From Sindora glabra (lineage: Eukaryota > Streptophyta > Magnoliopsida > Fabales > Fabaceae): a stretch of DNA of 64,000 nt. The notes beneath the pieces were generated by a model. It was not told where the DNA came from, did no database searches, and saw nothing but the letters and a program-made list of their open reading frames with translations. Made by a program: the position numbers and the translations under genes. Within the stretch, counting starts at the first letter, position 1, and every line of letters begins with the position of its first letter. The stretch is from positions 6,533,501-6,597,500 of the forward strand of contig CM035230.1 of assembly GCA_020226215.1 (NCBI GenBank), written 5' to 3'. Positions 25,599-35,474 of the stretch are shown piece by piece.

Positions 25599-26885
25599 CT
25601 AATTATTTGAAATTGGATAAATTACCCCAGCATCTAGCAACTTCACTATTTCCTTTTTTACAACTCCTTTCATATTTGGATTTAGCTTTCTTTGATGTTC
25701 AATGGAGGGCTTACTATCTTCCTCCATCAATATCCTATGCATGCATATTGAAGGACTAACCCCTTTCAAGTCAGAAATTGTGTACCCCAAAGCTTTTCTA
25801 TGAGATCTAAGCTGCCTAAGCAATTTTTCTATTTCAAGGGCATTTAGATTTGCATTTACTATCACAGGATAAGTGGAGTGGCGTCCTAGAAATTCATACC
25901 TAAGGGTAGATGGGAGAGGTTTCAATTTTACCTTAGGTGGTGTCTCTTCCTCAGTGGAGGGATTTTTAGACTTCACTTCCAATGATTCAATTGCTTCAAG
26001 GAGGGAAAGCGATAGGCTTGCCTCCAAAAATTTTGCATATGCAGCAATGTCCTCATTTTCAGCAACTTCATCTATCACTAAACATGCTTCAAATAGATCT
26101 TGAAGGCACCCCATGAGAAGGGTTTCTTTCATAACCTTGTCTAGCACATCAATCCTGCATATTGAATATTCACAAACAGGTAATTTAATTGATTCATTCA
26201 AATTAAACTTAACTTTTTCATCTCCCACAGATAATGAAAGCTTTCTATTTTTGACATCAATTAAAGCACCCGCAGTGGCCAAAAAAGGTCTACCCAAAAT
26301 GATAGGGATTTATGTATCCTCTTCCATTTCAAGTACAACAAAATCAACAGGAATGAAAAACTTACCAACCTTGATAGGTATATCCTCAAGTATACGTATT
26401 GGGTATTTCACAGAACGGTCTGCTAACGGAAGTGAAACTGTGGTGGGCTTCATTTCTTCTATGTTCAGTCTCTTTGCAACTGACAGTGGCATGAGGCTCA
26501 CACTTGCTCCTAAATCAAACAATGCCCGGTCAATAGAGACGTTTCCAATCACACAAGGAATGGAGAAGCTGCCTGGGTCCTTGAGTTTAGGAGGTAGTTT
26601 ATTCTGGATGATGGCATTACATTCCTCCATTAGGGCTACAGTCTCATGCTCCTCTAGCTTCTTTTTGTTTGAGAGGATGTCCTTCAAGAACTTTACATAT
26701 GACGACATTTGTGAAAGAGCATTAGTGAAGGGGATATTGATATACAATTTCTTCAATACTTCCAAGAACTTCCCAAACTGCTTATCAAGTTTAGCCTTTG
26801 TTAGTCTTTGAGGATAAGGGATAGACGGTTTGTATGGTTCTGGTGGTACATACTTTGGCTTTTCAAGCAATTCCCCTTTTTTCAC
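25599..26885 (-). pseudogene. Athila protease and pol N-terminal region
   Basis: This stretch links gag to reverse transcriptase in the same frame. It shows the pre-protease region (PYPQRLTKAKLDKQFGKFL and NIPFTNALSQMSSYVKFLKD), then an aspartic protease with active site LFDLGASVSLMP, a flap region and ILGRPFLATAGALIDV. Downstream are the linker and the start of reverse transcriptase with LRSHRKALGYTISDLKG and CMHRILMEED. The protease would cut the polyprotein. Two stops interrupt it: TAA at 26310-26312, between the flap and ILGRPF, and TAG at 25599-25601 just before the reverse transcriptase WVSP block. The DLGAS triad itself is intact. Confidence 0.88.
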
Positions 26886-26924
26886 TTTAGCATTACCAGG
26901 ATTTGAAGCCTTTTTGCCTTCTTT

Positions 26925-28481
26925 TTACACTTCCCCCTCAACCATCTCTTCTTCACCTTCATGAGTAGCATTTAGAACCTTCAATAGCCTCCCACTCCTA
27001 AGAGTGATTGCCTTACAATGCTCCCTGGGATTTGATTCAGGTTGAGCAGGGAGTTGACCAAAAGCTCTAGAAGAAGAAGTAGAAGCTTGTTGAGCTATTT
27101 GGGTCTCTAACATTTTTCCATGTGTGGCCAATGAGTCAACTTGGGAGGACAATTGCCTAATAGAGTCCTCCATGGCTCTACCATGCTGCCTGAACTCTTC
27201 ATTAGTTTTCTCTTGGGAAATGAGAAATTTCTCTAAGAGGCCTTCTAATTTAGAAGTAGAAGAGGGTTGAGCTGGTGGGTTGTAGGGTCTTTGATTTTGA
27301 AAACCGGGTGGTGGTGGCCTATTGTGAATGTTTTGAATGTTGTATGGCTGGTTGGGCTTATAGGATAGATTTGGGTGGGTCCTCCACAATGGGTTGTAGG
27401 TGTTTTCAAAGGGTTCATTTGGATTCTTCTGTCCATACCCACTATTGTGCACATAATTCACTTGCTCCGTGAAATCCTGCCCCAATTTACACTCAGTTGC
27501 CATGTGACCTATCATACCACAAATCTCAAAAGGAAGGTCAGTAGCACCTGTAGCATTTACACTATTAACTTGAAATTTATCAAATTTAGCCATAAGTGCA
27601 TTTACTTTGCTACCTAGACTTCCTAGTGCATCTACCTTAGCCAACAAATGATTAAAAGCATCTAATTCATACTTACCTGGAGCTTTCCTTGAAGATCCTC
27701 TCTCATTTGACCATTGGTAGTGGTTCAGGGCTTTGTCCTCAATCAATTCATATGCTTCATCCAACCTTTTGTTCGTTAAAGCACCTCCAGCAGCAGCATC
27801 CACAGTAAGCTTGGTATTATAGCTCAAATCATTGTAGAAAGTGTGAAGAACTAGCCATTTCTCTAGCCCATAATGTGGGCACAACCTCAGAAGTTCTTTA
27901 TATCTATCCCAAGCTTTAAATAGAGATTCCCCTTCTCTCTGAGAGAATGTGGTGATTTCATTCCTTAATTGAGCAATCTTGCTTGGAGGGAAATATCGTG
28001 CCAGAAAAGCCCTTAGTAGCTCTTCCCATGTAGTGATAGATCCTGCTGGTAAAGAATGTAACCAAGCCCTTGCTCTATCCCTTAAGGAGAATGGGAAGAG
28101 TCTAAGCTTGATGGCATCCGCTGCCATACCATTTATCTTGATTGTGTCACAATATTCTAAGAAAATTTGAATGTGGAGGTTGGGATCCTCCATTGGTCCT
28201 CCACCAAACTGGTTTTGCTGCACTATAGACAAAAGAGCTGGCTTCAATTCGAAGTTGTTAGCCTCAATAATAGGCCTCCTTATACTAGATTCAAGCCCAA
28301 TTGCATCAAGTGTTGCAAATTCTCTAAAGGACCTGTTATCCATGCCTTCAGTCACTGTTTCAATGTTAATTGGCTCTTGGATATGTATTGGTTTTTGCTC
28401 TCTCCTTCTCCTAAGCAGAGTTCTTTTAATCTCCGGATCTAAGTCAAGAATTCCTTCAAGACTTCTCCTTCGCATATACAA
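26925..28481 (-). pseudogene. Athila gag (capsid/nucleocapsid)
   Basis: Gag would form the virus-like particle that packages the RNA. The 518-residue frame has the plant retrotransposon gag domain (residues about 100-260: LRLFPFSLRDRARAWLHSL, then WEELLRAFLARYFPPSK, REGESLFKAWDRYKELL, HTFYNDLSYNTKLTVDAAAGG). Near residue 315 is a nucleocapsid-like knuckle, FEICGMIGHMATEC, in which the first Cys of the usual CX2CX4HX4C is Phe. Proline- and glutamine-rich and coiled-coil segments follow, then the ITLRSGR block. The frame ends at a TAA (26925-26927) that is probably premature, because protease follows in the same frame. The ATG at 28481 lies 156 bases after the primer site and suits the family. 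It is the longest intact frame of the element. Confidence 0.9.
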
Positions 28482-28637
28482 AATTTTCTGAAAAAAGAGT
28501 AGGTAACACTCGAACAGAACAAAATAAGAAAGATATTCTATATAAAAATAAGAAAATCAGAACAAGATGAATTAAGAACTAAAAAAAATGAATCGCCTAG
28601 TCTAATTCACTCAAAAGTTTCTGTTAATATCAACTAG
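28482..28637 (-). other. Athila 5' leader
   Basis: Short non-coding leader between primer-binding site and gag, where packaging signals would be expected. No structure is evident by eye. Confidence 0.5.
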
Positions 28638-28661
28638 TTTCAATCCCCGGTAACGGCGCCA
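28638..28661 (-). promoter_or_regulatory. Primer-binding site for tRNA-Asp
   Basis: On the element strand TGGCGCCGTTACCGGGGATT is complementary to the 3' end of plant tRNA-Asp, including its CCA, with one mismatch in the first 17 bases (A where G is expected) and a second near base 21. It starts 6 bases inside the 5' LTR, the usual place. tRNA-Asp priming is known for Athila-like elements. Confidence 0.88.
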
Positions 28662-28667
28662 AAAACT

Positions 28668-30043
28668 TAATGTGAGCCTGCAAGTGCACGGGTTTAGTCG
28701 AGTTATAGTATAAAAGATATCGTCTCCACAAGGATTGAGTGTTGAATACTAACTGAATTTCAAGGTAAATTATCTAGGTGTACTAATTGTGATTGTGAAT
28801 TAAGAGTAAAATGCGAAATAAAGTTTAGTTATCAAAAAGTAAGCAAATGGAACTGGTATGAATTAAGTAAAGATTTAATTCAAATGGGGTGGAAGTGTAC
28901 TCAGCTTTAGGGTTTCCTTGTGCTATTCATTATGGAATGAAGATAATCTTCTGGCCCGGTTTAGTGTTAATTTAGACTGCTAGATTACCTAAAATAAGCC
29001 ATACCTCATTGCAAGGCTACTAGCTACTAACTAATGAATAAAGTACCCATAATTTCTCTGGTAATCACTCACCTAGGTTGCATTAATAGTGCTTTAAGAA
29101 TCCAATTTTAGACATTTCATCTTGTGCAAAAGAATCCAATTAGCTTAATTCCTAAGTCTAATTGAGATTCCCAATAATTATGCAAGGTCTGATTAATTAA
29201 TTGGTCATTCCAATCCAGAATCAACTAATCCTTTGCACAAATCCAATATTCCGGAAGTATTGGGTTGTGAATTACAAAACAACATAATCAAATCATAAAT
29301 CAACAATAAATCAAGCTAGATTATATTAAAATCAAATCCATAAATCCATGAATAAGTTTACCCCAGTTGAGCACTAAGGTTTAGTGTGAGTTCATTACAA
29401 AACCAGCAGAAAACTAGAAAATAGAGAGGGGAATCAAACTAGTCATGAAGCTCTACAAATTCCTTGCTTGAATCCAAGGCTAGTAGTCGCCCTTAGTGTC
29501 TTTGGGTCTCTTCTAGGGTTTCTACTGACGGCTCCATTTTTAATTTTCAGTTCTCCTCCTCTCAGCTGATTCTTCGCATAAAACTTATATGGGTAAAGTA
29601 CACGGGGTATGACACGGCCCGTGTTGTACCTCATGTTCTTCTGCGAAGGGTCAGGCAGTATGGTACATGGGCTATGACATGTCCCGTGTTTACTTACGAA
29701 GGGTCAAGCAGCATGGTATACGGGGTATAACACAGCTCATGTTGTACCCCGTGTTCTTCTGCGAGCAGCTCAGTGAGGCCTCAAAACACACAGAAAGATA
29801 CACGGCCTTCCACACGGGGTTCTCATACCCTGTGTTTTTTGTCAGATGAGCGAGTTTGCTTCAATTCTCCACAATTTGCATGGTTTTGGCTCCAAATCCT
29901 TTTCTAATGCTCTAATAAGTCACTTCAAAACCTGAGAATAAAATATCGAGCATTTAAGTACCCTTTTCCAATTAATTTGTACAAGATACTAAGTAAATAA
30001 GTGATGAAACACATAAAATATAAGTGCAAATGTGCATTTATCA
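28668..30043 (-). repeat. Athila 5' LTR
   Basis: This 1,376-bp LTR pairs with 17505-18893. On the element strand it begins TGATAAATGCACA and ends GGCTCACATTA, so the terminal CA has decayed to TA. It carries GC-rich palindromic units at about 29598-29835. Its outer 113 bases are duplicated again at 30209-30321 with copia flank. Confidence 0.94.
29598..29835. repeat. GC-rich palindromic tandem units in the 5' LTR
   Basis: Counterpart of the array at 18445-18690: four units on ACACGGGGTATGACACGG and CCGTGTTGTACC. Compared with the 3' LTR, several CpG sites have become TpG or CpA here (for example TACATGGGC against TACACGGGC). Confidence 0.85.
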
Positions 30044-30486
30044 GAAACCATTGATGAGCATTGGATCTTGCCCATGCAAAAGGAATTAAATCAATTTGAA
30101 AAAAATAAAGTTTGAGAACTTGTTCCAATACTTACTTATTGTCCAATTATTGGCAATAAATGGGTTTTGAGGAACAAGCTTGATGAAAAATGGTGTCATA
30201 ATTAAAAACCTGAGAATAAAATATCGAGCATTTAAGTACCCTTTTTCAATTAATTTGCACAAGATACTAAGTAAATAAGTGATGAAACACATAAAATATA
30301 AGTGCAAATGTGCATTTATCAGAAACCATTGATGAGCATTGGATCTTGCCCATGCAAAAGGAATTAAATCAATTTGAAAAAAATAAAGTTTGAGAACTTG
30401 TTCCAATACTTACTTATTGTCCAATTATTGGTAATAAATGGGTTTTGAGGAACAAGCTTGATGAAAAATGGTGTCATAATTAAAAA
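29931..30486 (+). repeat. 278-bp tandem duplication across the Athila-copia junction
   Basis: 29931-30208 and 30209-30486 are nearly identical. Each contains the outer part of the Athila 5' LTR, the GAAAC target duplication and the start of the downstream copia flank, so the duplication happened after the Athila insertion. Two frames on the minus strand (29925-30128 and 30086-30406) are merely read through it. Confidence 0.93.
30044..30048. repeat. Target-site duplication GAAAC, right copy
   Basis: Exact match to 17500-17504. A further copy at 30322-30326 comes from the 278-bp tandem duplication. Confidence 0.92.
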
Positions 30487-31772
30487 TGAAGCCTAATTGG
30501 TTGCAAAAGTTTACACAATTAAGAGGAAGGCATTGGTTATCAAGAAACCTATACACTAATAGCTAAATTAAAGGCAATTCACATGTTATTAGCATATGCT
30601 TGCATAAAAAGTTTTATGCTTTATTAAATGGACGTTAAAAGTGCTCTTTAATGAATTAATTATGGAAAAAGTGTAAGTTGATTAACTTCTAGGTTTTGAA
30701 TGTCACTTCTTTCCTAATTATATTTTAAAAATTAGAAAAGGAACTTTATACTCTCAAACAAGCTTTAGGGCTTGATATAAGGGACTAAGCAAATTTTTTA
30801 TAGATAAAGCTTTTCAAGAAGAAAAAGTTAACACAACTTTGTCCATAAAACATAAACATGATAACATTCTTATTGTGCAAATATATATTGATAACATTAT
30901 ATTTGGTACTACTAATGAATCTATATGCAAGGATTTTGCTAAGTTGATACAAGGTGAATTCAAAATGTCCATGATAGGAGAGTTGAATTTCTTTCTTAGT
31001 CTCTAAATCAAACAATCAAAGGATGGAATCTTTGTAAGTTAAACCAAATATATAAAGGAATTGCTCAAAAAGTTCAATTTGGAAGATGTCAAAACATATG
31101 GAATTCCTACGAGCATATTAACAAAGTCAGATTTTGATGAATAGGTTAAAAAGGTTGATATTACTATATATAAAGGTAAGATAGGTTCCTTACTTTATCT
31201 TACTACTGGTAAGCCTAATATTATGCTTAGTGAGTGTATGTGTACAATATTTCCACCAAATCCAAAAGAATCCCATTTTGTTTACATGAAAAGAACTTTA
31301 AAATATCTTGTGAGCACACCTCATATTAGGTTCCAGTATCTTAAAGAAAGGTCTTGCTATTTAGTGGACTATTTCGAAGTTGACATTATTGGTAGTAAAA
31401 CAAATAGGAAGAGTTCTAATAGTTTGTGTCAATTTCTTAGTTATTCATTAGTCTTATGGCATAGTAAAAATTAAAATAATGTGGCTTTGTTTACTATAGA
31501 AGCAAAATACATAATCGTCGATAGTTGTTGTGCTTAATTCCCTTAAATGAGACAACAATTATCAATCTTTGATTTGAAATTTGATCGCATTCTAATCAAA
31601 TGTGATAATATTAGTACCATTAGCCTTACTAAAAATCCTATTATGCATTCTAGATTAAAACATATTGAAATAAGATATCACTTCATTCGTAATCATGTTC
31701 AAAAAAAAGATAATGCCTTTAAATTTGTTCAAACCAATTTTCAACTTATAAACATCTACATTAAATCACTTA
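30044..31772 (+). pseudogene. Ty1/copia (Sirevirus-like) reverse transcriptase and RNase H
   Basis: This continues the copia polyprotein interrupted at 17504. After the insertion comes the start of reverse transcriptase (IDEHWILPMQKELNQFEKNK, present twice because of the 278-bp duplication), then NKWVFRNKLDE, the thumb-palm region with the active-site box IYIDNIIFGTT (usually YVDD, so the second Asp is Asn), then KFNLEDVKTYGIPTS and GSLLYLTTGKPNIM. RNase H follows (FEVDIIGSKTNRKSSNSLCQFL, LVLWHSKN, TIEAKYI, KHIEIRYHFIRNHVQ and FKFVQTNFQL). Many stops and several frameshifts show long decay; the cleanest pieces are 31223-31474 and 31547-31772. The frame is cut at 31772 by the Tourist-like MITE and resumes at 32229. 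Confidence 0.88.
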
Positions 31773-32228
31773 TATCTCGTTTGGTATACACATTTTTTAG
31801 AATTGATTTCATTTTATTTCAATAGAAATAATTTCAATTCATTTACAAATGAATTTTATTGTTTGGCAACTTTGTTAAAATAATTATTTCAATTCATTTG
31901 TAAACAAATTATTTTATTCGTAATATATTAAAAAATACATAAAAATCAATTAAAAAGTAGATTTTCATGGCATTATAATAAATACAATGTTAAAGAAAAG
32001 GTAAATTATTCATATAATATGTTTCTTAAGTTAAATGAAATGAATTCTAGTGAAATCCTTGCAAAATTGGATGGATTTCATAATGGCAAAGTTATAATTA
32101 AAATGAGAATTGCAAATAAAATGAAATAAAATGAAATTTCCTTTTACTTAAACCCGAACATCATATTAAAAATAAATTTATTTGAAAATGAAATGAAATT
32201 TTATTTTTTTATTATGCCAAACAAAGGG
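31773..32228. mobile_element. Tourist-like (PIF/Harbinger) MITE inserted in copia pol
   Basis: 456 bp with no coding capacity, flanked by TTA on both sides (31770-31772 and 32229-32231), the 3-bp duplication typical of PIF/Harbinger. The ends are imperfect inverted repeats: left TATCTCGTTTGGTAT, right reverse-complement CCCTTTGTTTGGCAT, sharing GTTTGG and neighbours. The interior is AT-rich with inverted TTTCATTTTATTTC-like stretches. Copia coding sequence continues in frame across the site once one TTA is discounted, which fixes the borders independently. Confidence 0.85.
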
Positions 32229-32293
32229 TTAATGAATATCATTTCAATTTTATAAAAAGAGAATTGTGAATGTTAAATACTCTTAAAAATTGA
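32229..32293 (+). pseudogene. Copia pol C-terminal end after the MITE
   Basis: The last twenty or so codons of the Sirevirus-like polyprotein, resembling the usual F.FI.REL.ML end. The fragment includes one in-frame TGA and ends at TGA 32291-32293. Its recognition depends on joining to the codons before the MITE. Confidence 0.75.
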
Positions 32294-32539
32294 CCCTTCA
32301 TGAATTTCAAGCTTATTTCAATAAATTTAAGTGAAATTTTAATGTTATTTTTCATTTAATTTCACTACTTCTTATTGTTTTTCATTTAATTCAGATACTA
32401 ATTTTAGCATTTGAAAGTCCCCTAAATTTGTTTTGTAAGTTTAATCATAAAAAATTTAGTATTAATGGTGTAAAACTAACTATGAAAGAGTTAAGATTCA
32501 AAAAGATAAGTTTTGGAGTAAAATTTGGTGAAATTTTTT
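32294..32539 (+). other. Copia spacer after pol
   Basis: AT-rich, no coding motif. Confidence 0.4.
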
Positions 32540-32545
32540 TTGTTT

Positions 32546-32665
32546 GGAATGTTTATGGATGGTGAATCACTTGGTGATGCAATTCAAGCTATGAAAATTT
32601 TGTTAGGAATGTTTATGGATGGTGAATCACTTGGTGATGCAATTCAAGCTATGAAAAATTTGTTC
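32546..32665 (+). repeat. 60-bp tandem duplication
   Basis: Two near-identical 60-base copies (32546-32605, 32606-32665), each containing GGTGAATCACTTGGTGATGC and AATTCAAGCTATG. Each is itself an imperfect member of the AATTGATT palindrome class. Confidence 0.95.
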
Positions 32666-32679
32666 TAGAGGTGGTGAAT

Positions 32680-32892
32680 TACTTGTGATGCAATTTAGAG
32701 TGCTTAAAATTGCTTTTGGAAGAAAGGAATTGATTGATGAATCAAATATGTTCATGCAAAAATGTGGAATTTTTGTATTGTAAGCCTTGAATCAATTGGT
32801 AAGTCAATTCAAGTGAAGAAGGATTTCCAAAATTTTAGGTACTACTCTTCCTAAATCAATTGCAAAATCAATTCATTGGTTTTGTATATAAG
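32680..32892 (+). promoter_or_regulatory. AATTGATT palindrome cluster followed by a TATA box inside copia
   Basis: Imperfect palindromes such as TTGAATCAATTGG...GTCAATTCAAG (about 32788) and AAATCAATTGCAAAATCAATTC (about 32853) are followed by TATATAAG at 32885-32892 and a pyrimidine-rich leader to about 33290. The same order occurs in the 3' LTR (35103-35474). It may be a promoter for the downstream ORF. The palindromes are seen directly; the promoter role is inferred. Confidence 0.5.
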
Positions 32893-33290
32893 CCTTACTC
32901 TTATTGTGCATTCATTTTCTCAAAATTTTCTAAGCCCTAACCTAGAGCTCTTTTTGGCCTCGCTCATTAAATCCTCCCTAAAGCTTCAAATTTTTTTCTA
33001 TAATCTATCAAGTTTTACTAGTTGAATCCTTTCTCATCTTATTTTCTTCCATTCCCATTAATCAAAACTCACCAAAACTTCCAAAATCATCAAAGCTTTC
33101 TATCACCATTTTAAACCCTAGCTCCTCCATCATCTTTATTCAATCTTATCTCAACTTCTTCATTCCATTGCCAACATCTTTTTTCCCATCAAATCCTTTA
33201 AATCCTAACTTTCCTTAAATTCACCAAAAATCCTATTTTTCTTTAAAATTTCCAAATTTCTAGAAAATTATTAATGCCATTATAAATAGT

Positions 33291-34400
33291 GGCCAACAAG
33301 CATCTATGATTTAGTAAGGAGAAGGCATCAAGCAATTTCTCTTGTAGTTTATCTGAAGATGAAGTACTTAAAAAGAAATATTACAAAGAGGTATCCGCTT
33401 TCAAGAATTTTATAGATGCAATTCAAAAGGATATTAAACCTCTAAATTGTTAGGATGCCTAATTTTGAAAGAAAGATAATTTTAAAATTTATAGGTTGTT
33501 GGAAGACTTAAATTTGTTAACTTTTGCTTAATTTCATTCTTATATGTATCTAAGCTTACTTCACTAATTTTATGCCAATTTGCACAAAGAAGAAATGCAT
33601 AATTAGATTGAATTATCTAGTTTGATAAAAGGTGAAAAGTTTACTATTATATTGAAAAATTTTGCTAAAGAATTTAAGATGGATAATTCACTTCCTTTTC
33701 ATAATGCTACTAATATTCAACTTTACACCAAAAGGGGTGCACTTGAAATTTTCAGGGCAAATGAACCTTTGAAGATAGTCCATTATAAAGTTCAAATTAA
33801 TAGATTGAGCATGAATGACTGCCTTTTGCATTATACAATTGCTAAGATTATCCTTCCAAAAAGATCTAATTTTACTTAAATGAATGAAAATGAGCTAATT
33901 TATGATGAACCATTCAAAATCAAATGAAGATCATTTTTCCTTATTTGATTCTCAATCACATGTGTGAGCATGCCTATAAGGAGTTCTTGATATATGTGAT
34001 GCCATTGACTTATCTTTTTCAAAAAGTGAGAATCCAAGTTAATAAAGAGATTAAATTGGAAAAATTCAAAGAAACAAGGAAGTTCACTAAAAAGCATCTC
34101 CATTAAATATCCTATTACAAGATTGAGTGAAAGTGGTAATTTGTAAACAAAAGGAAGACCAATTATTACTCTTGCTCCAACTAGATTGAATATATAGGCT
34201 GTTATGGATTGTATGGCTTAACTACATCATAAGATTCATGTTGAGATTTAAACTGAGTTTCAAGATAGATTCCAAACTCTCAGTGGTTGGTTGGATACCC
34301 TTGAGGCTAAGGTAGCTTAACTTTCTAAGAGGGATAATGTTAGAGATAATATTGATAGTGGTAGCAATGAACATAGTGATAAATGTACATTAGATATACC
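33291..34400 (+). pseudogene. Envelope/helper-like ORF of the copia element (putative plant transposon protein family), degraded
   Basis: A decayed reading frame lies between copia pol and the 3' LTR, where Sireviruses can carry an extra gene. It begins near KEKASSNFSCSLSEDEVLK and passes SYMYLSLL and the FYANLHKEE block (about 33540-33590). A clean part follows at 33622-33879 (KGEKFTIILKNFAKEFKMD, then LHYTIAKIILPKRSNF). A frameshift lies near 33900; the family pattern resumes at 33924-34106 (FPYLILNHMCEHAYK, PLTYLFQKVRIQVNKEIKLEK). From about 34200 to 34390 there is a coiled-coil-like tail (FQDRFQTLSGWLDTLEAKVA, then LSKRDNVRDN). I match it by pattern to the plant helper/transposon-protein domain also seen in the Athila third ORF. 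Several stops. Function unknown. Confidence 0.65.
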
Positions 34401-34791
34401 TAATCTTATAGTCCTATTTCCCTGTAAGGCTTTATTTTGCTTTTCTTTATTGACATTTTGTTGTTAGTTATTATAAGATCTCTTACTAGATGTTTTGTTA
34501 GCCAGATTTAGCTAGTTTGATACATTTTATGATGGTTCATGATGAAGCATTTTTTTCCAATTTATTATAGTTGTTATTGTTAGTTTAATGGTTATTTTTC
34601 CATAATTTATATTTTTTTGATTGATTCCTAAGAAAAAGAGTTGTTAAGATTAGGACATGCCTCATATTCTAAAATTGTTAAAATTATTTGAGGCAAATTG
34701 TTTAAATGCATGCATGAATTTAGGGGGAGTATCATAGTTAGGTAGAGCTTTATTTTAACATTAACTAATCTCAAAATGGTTTGTCATTATT
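34401..34791 (+). other. Copia 3' non-coding region
   Basis: Non-coding, with a TTAGGGGGAGTATC purine stretch at about 34719 that is common near the 3' end of Sirevirus-type elements. Confidence 0.45.
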
Positions 34792-34805
34792 AAAAAGGGA
34801 GAGAT
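34792..34805 (+). other. Copia polypurine tract
   Basis: AAAAAGGGAGAGAT lies just before TATTAGCCTTAG, a decayed form of the TGTTGGCC start usual for Sirevirus LTRs. Confidence 0.65.
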
Positions 34806-35102
34806 TATTAGCCTTAGCCCTATTTAAGTATCAATTTGATAATAACAAGACATTTTGATGTGCTTAATTATTATTGAAGAACTTATTGTATTGGACATAA
34901 GGTAAAGCTTGAAACCATATGAAGACTATAGTTTAGGAATTTATTTAATTAGGTTCAATTATAAAAGAAAAAATTAGGCTTAAAAGGGTTCATTTAAAAT
35001 CGTAGAAATTGGTTTTTATAATTAAATTCTTGTGTTAAAATTTTAAAAGAGTTGATAAATGATGTTCAAAATAGTTGAAAATAGTTTTTGATTAAAAAAA
35101 AT

Positions 35103-35400
35103 AAAATTTAAGGCCCACAAATCAATTCTCTAATCAATTCATGGCCTCTTGAATGCTTCTAGAATAGGGTGAATTGATTTTGCAATCAACTTACACCTTT
35201 CAATAAGCATTTAGATGCCTTGAATTGATTTCCTAATTAATTCAGGTGCCCTATTTTCAATTTTCAACAAAATCCCATGTTGAATTAATTTTCCAATTGA
35301 TTTAACTTATCCATAAACATTTTCATGCGTGGTGAATTGATTCACCCTTTGAAAATTCAAAATTTTCAAGAACAATGAATCCTTTCTACAATTAATTCAC
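35103..35400. repeat. AATTGATT palindrome cluster in the copia LTR
   Basis: About six imperfect inverted repeats at spacings of some 45-60 bases, e.g. TGAATTGATTTTGCAATCAA (35171) and TGAATTAATTTTCCAATTGA (35280). Consensus TGAATTGATT, 3-4 bases, AATCAATTCA. Confidence 0.8.
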
Positions 35401-35465
35401 TATAAACTAACACATTAATAATGGCTCTTTTCATTATCTAACAAGAATTTAAGGCACCCAACTCT

Positions 35466-35474
35466 TATATAAAG
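35466..35474 (+). promoter_or_regulatory. TATA box in the copia LTR
   Basis: TATATAAAG directly after the palindrome cluster, followed by A- and C-rich sequence. This placement is usual for the U3/R border of an LTR. Confidence 0.5.

Larger units (their letters stand above)
17505..30043 (-). mobile_element. Complete Athila-lineage Ty3/gypsy retrotransposon, defective
   Basis: This 12,539-bp element is oriented minus and structurally complete. In its own 5'-3' order: 5' LTR (30043-28668), tRNA-Asp primer site, short leader, gag-pol in a single frame (28481-23046), a spacer with GC-rich palindromic units, an Athila-type third ORF (21733-20543), an internal polypurine tract, a terminal polypurine tract and the 3' LTR (18893-17505). 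A perfect GAAAC duplication frames it. The gag domain, the DLGAS protease, the reverse transcriptase style, the third ORF and the absence of a chromodomain point to Athila. Thirteen in-frame stops and lost catalytic aspartates make it unable to move by itself. The first 200 or so aligned LTR bases show about 11 differences, 8 of them transitions, so the insertion is not recent. Confidence 0.95.

Noticed and set aside
26113..26811. A 232-codon frame on the plus strand
   Set aside because: It is antisense to the clearly recognised Athila protease region.
28638..28661. A tRNA-Asp gene
   Set aside because: Only the 3' end of the tRNA is matched, at the primer-site position next to the LTR; no cloverleaf.
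29925..30406. Two minus-strand frames sharing an identical N-terminal half
   Set aside because: They only read the two copies of the 278-bp duplication across LTR and copia flank.
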